DNA of 35,071 nt from Klebsiella pneumoniae (GTDB taxonomy: Bacteria > Myxococcota_A > UBA796 > GCA-2862545): assembly GCA_945861065.1 (NCBI GenBank), contig CAMASI010000050.1:1-35071 (forward strand), in the 5' to 3' direction. Of the stretch, positions 14,853 through 21,828 are shown piece by piece. The position numbers and the translations under genes are program-made. Below the pieces are notes generated by a model, which was not told the DNA's origin, did no database searches, and worked only from the letters and a program-made list of their open reading frames with translations. The first letter of the stretch is position 1. Each line of letters opens with the position of its first letter.

Positions 14853-15625
14853 TCCTCCGTTGGACGGCCTAAGTAGGCCTCGACCACCACGGGGTCGTGT
14901 TGCACCTGGCCGGGACTTCCATGTGCGATGATCACGCCGTGATCAACGACCGTAATGGGGTCGCACAAGTCCATGACCAAGCCCATGTCATGCTCGATGA
15001 GCAAAACAGCAAGGTCAAACCGATCGCGCACCGACCGAATCAGCGCGCGTAGCGCCAACTTCTCCTGCGGGTTCATTCCGGCCGCAGGCTCGTCGAGCAA
15101 CAGCACCGACGGTCGAAGCGCCAACGCTCGCGCGATCTCCAACCGGCGTTGATCGCCGTACGGCAAGCTTCTCGCCACATCGTTGGCTCGGTCCGCTAGC
15201 CCCAAGAGGTCCAGCAACTCCGTGGCGCGTTTCCGCAACGCAGCGTCATCCCGGTGCCAACTCGGCAAACGCGCGATGGCCGCCCAAAAGGACGCTTCGC
15301 TCGCCGCATGCATGGCGACCCGCACATTATCGATCACCGGGAGCTCGCCGAACAGCCGAATGTTCTGAAAGGTGCGCGCCAACCCTGCCCGCGCAATCTG
15401 GTACGGCGCCAATCCCACCAACGACCGCCCGCCAAGTCGGACAGTCCCACAGTCCGGTTGGTACACGCCCGTGAGCAAATTGAACAACGTGGTTTTCCCA
15501 GCGCCATTGGGTCCGATCAGTCCGGCCAGCGCATGGGGTTGAAGCGAAAGGCGAAAGTCTGCGACGGCTTTAAGGCCGCCGAAAGACTTGCTCACGCCCT
15601 CGACCTCCAACGCCGCGGCTGTCAT
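14849..15625 (-). CDS. livG: Branched-chain amino acid ABC transporter ATP-binding protein LivG
   Basis: A 258-aa HAAT-family ATPase. Walker A GPNGAGKTTLF, the LivG-type signature LPYGDQRRLEIARALALRP, Walker B VLLLDEPAAGMNP, and the C-terminal IVDHGVIIAHG-like and EAYLGRPTEE tail are typical of LivG. It pairs with LivF to drive import through LivH/LivM. It overlaps livM (4 bp) and livF (4 bp), so the three are translationally coupled. Confidence 0.93.
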   Translation of the reverse strand: MTAAALEVEGVSKSFGGLKAVADFRLSLQPHALAGLIGPNGAGKTTLFNLLTGVYQPDCGTVRLGGRSLVGLAPYQIARAGLARTFQNIRLFGELPVIDNVRVAMHAASEASFWAAIARLPSWHRDDAALRKRATELLDLLGLADRANDVARSLPYGDQRRLEIARALALRPSVLLLDEPAAGMNPQEKLALRALIRSVRDRFDLAVLLIEHDMGLVMDLCDPITVVDHGVIIAHGSPGQVQHDPVVVEAYLGRPTEE

Positions 15626-16665
15626 TTCCCCCCCTTCTTACGGCGAAACGGCGGCAGATCCCATAGTTCAGCCACGCCAAACAATCCCTTGGGTCGCACG
15701 ATCATCACCACGACCAGCAGCAGCGCGTACACGATCATTCGGTATTGGGAAAACTCTCGAAGCAACTCGGGAAGTACCGTCAAGCCAATTGCCGCAACCA
15801 CCGACCCCGACAGTGAACCCATGCCGCCCAACACGACCATGATCACAACCTCGAAAGACTTCTGAAATCCGAGCTCGCGAGGGTTGAGCGTGGTGCCGAT
15901 TTCGTGGGAAAACAACACGCCGGCCACGCCAGCAAAGAATGCTGCGAGCACGAAAGCGAGGACCTTCGACCGTGTGGTGTGGATGCCCATGGCGCCTGCG
16001 GCCACCTCGTCTTCCCGGACCGCAAGCATCGCCAACCCATGCGATGATCGTTTTAGGCGAGCCGCCACCACAACGACGACCCCACACCATGCCGCAGCCC
16101 AACCGAGGCTCGTGTAGAATGGCAAACCCGTAAAACCAAGCGCGCCGCCCACCTTCGGAAGGAGCTGCGGAATAGGGGTGGCGAGAATTTCGGCCCGATT
16201 GTAGGCGACATCTTCTGTTTGTGTGATGATGACCCGTACGATCTCGCCGAATCCCAGCGTTACCAACGCCAGGTAGTCCCCTCGAAGGCGCAACGACGGC
16301 AGCCCCACGACAAAACCCGCTACGGCGGCCGCAAGTCCACCGACCACTGTTGCGCCGAAGAACGTCAAAGCCCCAGCGACGCCTCCATGGGGCCCTGGAC
16401 CGCCGAGAAAAAGAATGCCCCCGTAATAGGTGAGCCAACCGCCGACATAACCGCCCACGGCCATGAACCCGCCGTGCCCGATGCTGAACTGACCCGTGTA
16501 CCCGTTCACGATGTTGAGCGACACAGCCAGCACGATCGCGATGCACACGTCAATCATCACCTTCGAATAGAACGGCCCCACGGCTGGGCTGACGAACGCG
16601 CCCAGCAACGCGGCGACCCCACACACCGCGAGCGGTGCGAGGAGGATGCGGCTCAAGGAAGTCAC
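15622..16665 (-). CDS. livM: Branched-chain amino acid ABC transporter permease LivM
   Basis: A 347-aa polytopic permease. The frame is open to 16884, but the upstream 73 codons overlap livH and are Arg/Trp-rich noise; GTG 16665 overlaps the livH stop as GTGA and begins VTSLSRILLAPLAVCG, directly before the first membrane helix. Family hallmarks are SLNIVNGYTGQFSIGHGGFMAVGGY, LRGDYLALVTLGFGEIVR and the EAA-like loop LLAVREDEVAAGAMGIH, followed by FFAGVAGVLF. It forms the membrane channel with LivH. The short C-terminal charged tail (FRRKKGGK) is cytoplasmic. Confidence 0.92.
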   Translation of the reverse strand: MTSLSRILLAPLAVCGVAALLGAFVSPAVGPFYSKVMIDVCIAIVLAVSLNIVNGYTGQFSIGHGGFMAVGGYVGGWLTYYGGILFLGGPGPHGGVAGALTFFGATVVGGLAAAVAGFVVGLPSLRLRGDYLALVTLGFGEIVRVIITQTEDVAYNRAEILATPIPQLLPKVGGALGFTGLPFYTSLGWAAAWCGVVVVVAARLKRSSHGLAMLAVREDEVAAGAMGIHTTRSKVLAFVLAAFFAGVAGVLFSHEIGTTLNPRELGFQKSFEVVIMVVLGGMGSLSGSVVAAIGLTVLPELLREFSQYRMIVYALLLVVVMIVRPKGLFGVAELWDLPPFRRKKGGK

Positions 16666-17585
16666 ACCTTTTCCACGACGGCGTGGCCAAAGAGGCCGGA
16701 CGGTTTCACCAACAATACGACGATTAGCAGGCCGAACACGTAGACGTCGCGGTAGGGCGGCGACCACGCCACGCCAAACTGTTCTACGAGCCCTATCAGC
16801 AACCCGCCCGCCATCGCACCACGAAGGTTTCCGACGCCACCGACAACCGCCGCGACAAATGCCTTCAGCCCAAGCAGGATCCACGTGGCATGGGCAGGTT
16901 GGTTGATCCCTGGGTACTTAGAGGCGTACAGAAATCCAGCCGCCGCCGCCAAGGCAGACCCCACGACAAACGTCGCGGAAATGACGCGGTCTACGGGAAT
17001 TCCCATGAGCGAAGCGGTTCCCGTGTCATGAGCGACCGCTCTCATCGCCAAGCCCAATCGGGTGCGGTAGATCAGCCATTCCAACGCCCCCATCAACCCC
17101 AACGAGATGCCTACCACCAATGCATCGACAAGCCGGAAGTGCACGCCGATCACGGTGAACAACACCCGGTCGGGCAACAACGGCGGCATATTTGCGGGCT
17201 GCGTCCCCAACAACCACGGCAACTGGCCAGCGTTCTCGATGAGCAGGCTCACACCGATGGCGGCTATCAGTACGTTGATTCTCGGCGCCGACCGCAATGG
17301 ACGGTAGGCGATCCGCTCGATCGCGAACCCGAGGAAGCCGCAGGCGGCCATGGAGGCCGCTAGAACCACAAAGGCCGCCCACCAGGGTGGGTCGCTCCCC
17401 GCCAACGTCCAGCCAAGCAGCAGCGCCACCGTGTAGCTAATCCACGCACCAAGCATGAACACGTCGCCATGGGCGAAGTTGATGAAGCGAAGAATTCCGT
17501 AGACCATCGTATAGCCGAGCGCAATGAGCGCATACAGGCTGCCAACGGCTACACCGTCTACAAGGGTCTGAAGAAGCCTAGTCAC
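16662..17585 (-). CDS. livH: Branched-chain amino acid ABC transporter permease LivH
   Basis: A 307-aa polytopic permease of the HAAT family. The N-terminus LLQTLVDGVAVGSLYALIAL and MVYGILRFINFAHGDVFMLG are diagnostic of LivH. The coupling loop AMRAVAHDTGTASLMGIPVD contacts the ATPases, and GVGNLRGAMAGGLLIGLVEQ closes the C-terminal half. It lies 16 bp downstream of the binding-protein gene and overlaps the livM start by 4 bp. Confidence 0.93.
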   Translation of the reverse strand: MTRLLQTLVDGVAVGSLYALIALGYTMVYGILRFINFAHGDVFMLGAWISYTVALLLGWTLAGSDPPWWAAFVVLAASMAACGFLGFAIERIAYRPLRSAPRINVLIAAIGVSLLIENAGQLPWLLGTQPANMPPLLPDRVLFTVIGVHFRLVDALVVGISLGLMGALEWLIYRTRLGLAMRAVAHDTGTASLMGIPVDRVISATFVVGSALAAAAGFLYASKYPGINQPAHATWILLGLKAFVAAVVGGVGNLRGAMAGGLLIGLVEQFGVAWSPPYRDVYVFGLLIVVLLVKPSGLFGHAVVEKV

Positions 17586-17601
17586 GCAGAGGTCAGCCCG
17601 A

Positions 17602-18783
17602 TCATTGAGGGGGCGCGATTGTCGCGACCCAGGTCGGCTTGCCGCCTTTCATTTGGACCATGACTGCGGACTTCTTGGCATTGCGATCGGCGTCGATCGT
17701 GATCTTTCCAGTGACGCCTGCGAAATCCTTCGTTGCGGCAATCGCAGCCGCGAGATCGGTTCCAGAAAGCGACGGCGCACGCCCCATCGCGTCAACCAGC
17801 AACCGGGCCGCGTCGTATCCAAGGGCCGCCAGCCCGTCGGGAACGGCGCCCTTGTAGGCCGCGCCATAGGCCGCAACAAAGGCGCCCACCTCGGGTCGCG
17901 TCTCTTCCGCTGCATAGTGATTGGAATAGTAGGCGCCTTCGATGGAAGCGCCGCCGATTTCGGCCAGTTTCGCGGAGTCCCACCCGTCGCCACCCAGCAA
18001 GGGAGCGGTCAATCCGAGCTTCCGCGCCTGAACAGCAATGTTGCCGACGTCCGTGTAGTAGCCAGGAATATAGATCGCGTCCGGATTTGTTTCGCGAATC
18101 GCTGCGAGTTGGGCGTTGAAATCCTGGTCGCCCGCAGTGTACGCCTGTTCGGAGACAATCACCCCGCCGAAACCGACAAACGCTTTCGCAAAATCGTCCT
18201 TCAGTCCCTTGCTGTACGCGCTCTGCTGATCGAATAACGTTGCTACTTTCTTCGCCGACAGGTTTTCAGACGCGAACTTGGCGCCCACATAGCCTTGGAA
18301 GGCATCTATGAAACACACGCGGAAAATCATGTCCCCGACCGCCGTGACGCGGGCATTGGTCGACGACGGGGAGATCATCGGCACGCCGTATTGCTGAGCC
18401 ACGGCCCCGCCGGCCAACGAAAGCGATGACGCTACTTCCCCCAACACAGCCACGGCGCCGTCGTCCGTGATCAGTCGGGTGACCGCGGTACCGGCCTCCT
18501 GCGTCTTTCCTTGGTCATCGTACACCTTGACTTCGATCTTTCGACCCAAGACGCCGCCGCTGGCATTGACCTCGTCGATGGCGAGCTGAATTCCATTGTG
18601 AGTCGACTGGCCAAACGTCGCCTCGGACCCACTGAGTGACCCATACTCACCAATGAGGATCGACTTGTGCTCCTCGACGACAGGGCCCGCCGGAACGGAA
18701 GCGTTCAAGGTAGGGCCGCATGACACGAGCCCCAAGGTCCAAAGGGCCAGTCCCGCGCCCAACGCGCCCCAACGATTTGCCAT
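17602..18783 (-). CDS. livK: Branched-chain amino acid-type ABC transporter substrate-binding lipoprotein (LivK/LivJ family)
   Basis: A 393-aa type-I periplasmic binding protein. The signal peptide ends in LVSC (C22), so it is a lipoprotein. ILIGEYGSLSGSEATFGQS and GIQLAIDEVNASGGVLGRKI are the classical start of this family; DDQGKTQEAGTAVTRLI and GVPMISPSSTNARVTAVGD follow. Ligand specificity cannot be fixed: HAAT binding proteins take Leu/Ile/Val but also amides, urea or aromatic compounds. A strong GGGGAG ribosome-binding site precedes ATG 18783. It lies 27 bp after dedA and 16 bp before livH. Confidence 0.9.
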   Translation of the reverse strand: MANRWGALGAGLALWTLGLVSCGPTLNASVPAGPVVEEHKSILIGEYGSLSGSEATFGQSTHNGIQLAIDEVNASGGVLGRKIEVKVYDDQGKTQEAGTAVTRLITDDGAVAVLGEVASSLSLAGGAVAQQYGVPMISPSSTNARVTAVGDMIFRVCFIDAFQGYVGAKFASENLSAKKVATLFDQQSAYSKGLKDDFAKAFVGFGGVIVSEQAYTAGDQDFNAQLAAIRETNPDAIYIPGYYTDVGNIAVQARKLGLTAPLLGGDGWDSAKLAEIGGASIEGAYYSNHYAAEETRPEVGAFVAAYGAAYKGAVPDGLAALGYDAARLLVDAMGRAPSLSGTDLAAAIAATKDFAGVTGKITIDADRNAKKSAVMVQMKGGKPTWVATIAPPQ

Positions 18784-18810
18784 GCCGCTCCCCTGATGAA
18801 GTGGCGTCCG

Positions 18811-19464
18811 TTACCCGCGACTCCCCGCGTCGTCAACCGGACGTCGCCGGCCGTACAGATGCACGCCCAGCCACGCGACGACCAACAGGGCAACGAGACC
18901 CACAAACCACAGTAGGTCGTGCCGCAGAACCTCGGCCAAGGCGGACGGGTCTGTCAACAGGTCGGGCCGAGATCCGAGCGTCTTGGCGCCAAACCACGAC
19001 AGAATTCCGCACCACAAGAAAGAGCCGACGAATGTAACGGCACAAAAAGGCAGAAACGGCGTCCGAACCAGTCCTGCGGGGAATCCAATCAGGTGCCGAA
19101 CCACAGGCAGAAGTCTCGCAAAAAACACGCCCCACAGCGCGAAGTCCTTGAGCCAACGTTCGGCCAACTCAAGGTGATGCGGCGACACCAGGATCCACCG
19201 GCCATACCGCAGAAGGAAGGCCCGCCCTACCACGTAGCTGAATGCCCACGTGGAGGCCGAACCGAAGGTGCTCCCCGCCGCGCCGGCGAGGATCACACCG
19301 CCGAGACTCATATGCCCCTGCGCCGCCCAATAGGCAGCCGGGGGCATGATGACCTCGGAAGGAATGGGCACGATCGTGCTCTCAAGCGCCATCATCAAGA
19401 AGACGCCTGTATAGCCCCACTGTTCGACGTTCTCGAACCAGGCTGCGATCAGATCGTGCAACAT
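18811..19464 (-). CDS. DedA-family (VTT domain) membrane protein
   Basis: A 217-aa polytopic inner-membrane protein. The SNARE-associated/VTT core is visible: MMALESTIVPIPSEVIMPPA, GSTFGSASTWAFSYVVGR, and the reentrant-helix motif FFARLLPVVRHLIGFPAGLV followed by FLPFCAVTFVGSFLW. Members include flippases of polyprenyl-phosphate or phospholipids and proteins for membrane-potential homeostasis; which applies here is not visible. ATG 19464 is chosen because the extension to 19578 overlaps the AT-hook gene and is Arg/Ser-rich. It sits 4 bp after that gene and 27 bp before livK. Confidence 0.88.
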   Translation of the reverse strand: MLHDLIAAWFENVEQWGYTGVFLMMALESTIVPIPSEVIMPPAAYWAAQGHMSLGGVILAGAAGSTFGSASTWAFSYVVGRAFLLRYGRWILVSPHHLELAERWLKDFALWGVFFARLLPVVRHLIGFPAGLVRTPFLPFCAVTFVGSFLWCGILSWFGAKTLGSRPDLLTDPSALAEVLRHDLLWFVGLVALLVVAWLGVHLYGRRRPVDDAGSRG

Positions 19465-19468
19465 CGAT

Positions 19469-20386
19469 TCAGCCGTGGAATCGGCCGACGCGTGACGCCG
19501 AAACGACAGTGCCGAGCCCTGCCGCCTTCGCAACGGCGGCGCCCATCGACCCGCCGACGACGATGCACTCGGACTCAACGCCCTTCGTGTCGGTCACGCC
19601 CACGCGCCAAGCCCAGGTCCCGCCGCCATCGCTCTTCGCGGAGGGTGCAGCCGCTGGTGCCGCCGCCGCCTTGGCGGGAGCAGCGCTTGGGGCCGCAACG
19701 GCCGGCAGGGCCGCAACGACTTTCCGGGGCCGTCCAGGGCCGCGCTTGACAGCAGCGGCGGCAACAGGCGCAACGACCGCGGCTACGACTTTCCGCGGCC
19801 GTCCTGGGCCGCGCTTGACAGCTGCGGCCGCAACAGGCGCCACGACGGCGGCTACGACTTTCCGGGGCCGACCTGGACCGCGCTTGACGGCGGCGGCAGC
19901 GACAGGCGCTGCGGCAGCGGCAACGACTTTCCGGGGCCGACCTGGGCCGCGTTTGACGGCGGCGGCAGCGACGGGCGCTGCGGCAGCGGCAACGACCTTG
20001 CGGGGCCGACCTGGGCCACGCTTGACGGCGGCGGCAGCGACAGGCGCTGCGGCGGCGGCAACCACCTTGCGGGGACGCCCTGGGCCGCGCTTGACCGGGG
20101 CATCCGCCACCGGGGCCTTGGCCGGGGAGGCCTTTCCGCCGAGGAATGTATGGATGTCACCTGTAAGGGACGCCGTGGGACGACCCGGCTTTTTGTGAAT
20201 GCCCAAGGAAAGGCGGTACTCACGAACGACAATCTTGCTCACACCGGCCGCGGTCGCAATTGCACCGTCAGGCATCGTGGAAAGATGGCCCTTGAGAGCC
20301 ACGAGTTTCGCGGGCACTGCTGCGCCGGCCACAGCTGCGGCGGCTGCGGGACTGGACTTGGCCTTAGGGCCTTTCTTCGTTTGCAT
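19469..20386 (-). CDS. HTH plus multiple AT-hook DNA-binding protein (HMGA/histone H1-like)
   Basis: A 305-aa, Ala/Lys/Pro/Arg-rich, strongly basic protein. Residues ~27-65 (PDGAIATAAGVSKIVVREYR, then LGI) look like a helix-turn-helix of the small GVS-type. Next comes KKPGRPT, a minimal AT hook, and then six AT hooks KRGPGRPRKV spaced exactly 23 residues apart (about 99-223), separated by Ala/Pro/Val linkers. The C-terminal ~55 residues (WAWRVGVTDTKGVES..., VGGSMGAAVAKAAG) form a small unrecognised domain. It probably binds AT-rich minor groove and compacts or regulates DNA; CarD of Myxococcus is a known bacterial AT-hook protein. ATG 20386 has GGAG 7 nt upstream, and its start overlaps the preceding HTH gene by 23 bp. 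Repeat-rich coding DNA invites length variation. Confidence 0.82.
   Translation of the reverse strand: MQTKKGPKAKSSPAAAAAVAGAAVPAKLVALKGHLSTMPDGAIATAAGVSKIVVREYRLSLGIHKKPGRPTASLTGDIHTFLGGKASPAKAPVADAPVKRGPGRPRKVVAAAAAPVAAAAVKRGPGRPRKVVAAAAAPVAAAAVKRGPGRPRKVVAAAAAPVAAAAVKRGPGRPRKVVAAVVAPVAAAAVKRGPGRPRKVVAAVVAPVAAAAVKRGPGRPRKVVAALPAVAAPSAAPAKAAAAPAAAPSAKSDGGGTWAWRVGVTDTKGVESECIVVGGSMGAAVAKAAGLGTVVSASRVGRFHG
19718..20092 (-). repeat. 69-bp coding tandem repeat (AT-hook units)
   Basis: Six AT-hook units, five full 69-bp periods plus the last hook, encode KRGPGRPRKV followed by an Ala/Val/Pro linker. On the plus strand each period shows the sequence cgcggccgtc or ggggccgacc followed by tggaccgcg or tgggccgcg. 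Linkers fall into two subtypes at the protein level (VAAAAAPVAAAAV in units 1-3, VAAVVAPVAAAAV in units 4-5), suggesting recent segmental expansion. Confidence 0.88.
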
Positions 20387-20801
20387 GGCTATCTCCAACT
20401 TGTTGCGTCGCCGGCACATGTACACGGCGTGTGGGCTGAGACCGGCGAACACTGCGACCTAAAGATCGAAGTGCGTCGCCATCAGGTGATTGAATATCTT
20501 GGGTGGCCACGAAGGGCACAACCGGTCCAGGGGGGTCGGGGTCGTCGTCCGACCCCTCCTCCGATTCATCGTCGCCATCGTTCACCTCGAAAGTGCTTTG
20601 GGCACTGTCGTCAACGACCTGACGGTTCGGGATCTTACTGATGCCCATCCGCTTCATCGCATTTGCGAGAATGCCAACGGGAACATTGAAACGGTTTGCG
20701 ATGTCCTTGACGTTGTGACCTTCCGCAACGACCACGAGGATCTCCGCCCACTTTTCCTGCTTTTCCAGCGGCTCGGCGTTGGCCTGCCTGCGTCGTGCCA
20801 T
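20364..20801 (-). CDS. Small HTH protein with acidic tail
   Basis: A 145-aa protein of unrecognised family. After a basic start (MARRRQ) residues ~14-52 read EKWAEILVVVAEGHNVKDIA, then NRFNVPVGILANAMKRMGIS, which fits a helix-turn-helix of resolvase/sigma-like geometry. Residues ~66-90 are strongly acidic (DGDDESEEGSDDDPDPP), and the C-terminus is basic again (SVRRSQPTRRVH). It looks like a DNA-binding regulator. ATG 20801 has a GGAGCGAGG ribosome-binding region. It overlaps the AT-hook gene by 23 bp and is the first gene of the ten-gene minus-strand run, divergent from the esterase, so autoregulation is plausible. Confidence 0.6.
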   Translation of the reverse strand: MARRRQANAEPLEKQEKWAEILVVVAEGHNVKDIANRFNVPVGILANAMKRMGISKIPNRQVVDDSAQSTFEVNDGDDESEEGSDDDPDPPGPVVPFVATQDIQSPDGDALRSLGRSVRRSQPTRRVHVPATQQVGDSHANEERP

Positions 20802-20943
20802 CCTCGCTCCAGCGCCGCCTGTGCTCACACGATTTTGGGTTTGTCGCAAGGAATTCCGAAGTTCAAATGAAAAAAGCTCGTTTGCACATCACAATCCGGC
20901 GGAAGAGATCGATGTTAGCAGCGTCTCTAGCCTGGGGTGTGGT

Positions 20944-21828
20944 TTGGTTCGTTGGGGAGTGTCGTTGATTCTGTGGACGGGCATGGTTCTGGGATGCGCA
21001 GGTGCAGACGCTACGGGGGCCAAATCCGGAAACGTGCTCATCGAAATCGAACTCCCTGAAGGCAAGCGTTCAGCGTGGGTTCACGCGCCTCCCGACTGGA
21101 CTCCTGACCGAAGCTGGCCTGCCATTGTGATGTTTCACGGGGGCACGGGAAACACGGGCCTAACAGTCGCGGACCTGTGGAGAAGCCACTCAAAGGGGCC
21201 CTACGTCTTTGTGTTTCCAAATGGTCAACTTCAACGACCGAATGAACCGGGTTGGGGCAATTCTGACCCCGCTGAGGTGCAACGCGACATCACATTCATC
21301 CGGAAACTGATGGCAGAAACGACGCTCAAGTGGAATCTGGATCCGCAGCGTTTGTTCGCAGTTGGGCATTCCAATGGTGCCAACATGACTTTTACCCTGG
21401 CCTGCGAAGCGGCCGACCTGTTTCATGGATTCGCCCCGGTGAGCCAGCTCTTCCGCGAGTCGGTTGCAGATTCTTGTAGGCCGTCTACCGTACGCCCTTT
21501 CCTTCACAGCATTGGCGCTTCGGATCCAAAAGCGCGCTACCAAGGCCATTCCGGGGCATTGTCCGCCGAGGAAAGTGTGCAATTCTGGGTGAAACGGGCC
21601 GGGTGTACCAATCCGCCTGAGACCACGGCGCTAGACCAACCCGGTGACGACACACAAACCGAGTTTCGGTCATGGACAAACTGCGCAACGGGCGGGCCGG
21701 TACAGTCGTTCGTGGTTCGCGGCGGGGGCCACGCATGGCCGGGGTCCGGTCACGCAGAAAGCACAAACGACTTTTCCGGTACCGACGCGATCATCCGTTT
21801 TTTCGATGCCGTGTCGCGCGACCGATAG
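20944..21828 (+). CDS. PHB-depolymerase/feruloyl-esterase-like alpha/beta-hydrolase lipoprotein (LpqC type)
   Basis: A secreted esterase-like hydrolase of ~294 aa. WPAIVMFHGGTGNTG contains the oxyanion loop. The nucleophile is Ser143 in GHSNGANM, the probable acid Asp194 in GASDPKARY and the His H263 in GGGHAWPGSGH, a complete triad as in polyhydroxybutyrate depolymerase/feruloyl esterase (LpqC) proteins. A hydrophobic signal ends in VLGC, so it is probably a lipoprotein. The start is uncertain: TTG 20944 (GGGG 6 nt upstream) is used here. The frame is open to 20779, but that would overlap the divergent gene. A well-placed GGAAGAG-ATG at 20912 lies in a different frame and stops after 18 codons, which may signal a frameshift. 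The 3' end overlaps the convergent repeat protein by 79 bp. Confidence 0.75.
   Translation: MVRWGVSLILWTGMVLGCAGADATGAKSGNVLIEIELPEGKRSAWVHAPPDWTPDRSWPAIVMFHGGTGNTGLTVADLWRSHSKGPYVFVFPNGQLQRPNEPGWGNSDPAEVQRDITFIRKLMAETTLKWNLDPQRLFAVGHSNGANMTFTLACEAADLFHGFAPVSQLFRESVADSCRPSTVRPFLHSIGASDPKARYQGHSGALSAEESVQFWVKRAGCTNPPETTALDQPGDDTQTEFRSWTNCATGGPVQSFVVRGGGHAWPGSGHAESTNDFSGTDAIIRFFDAVSRDR

Noticed and set aside
19718..20092. Regular ~69-bp repeats resembling a CRISPR array
   Set aside because: The period has no unique spacers and is continuous coding sequence for AT hooks.
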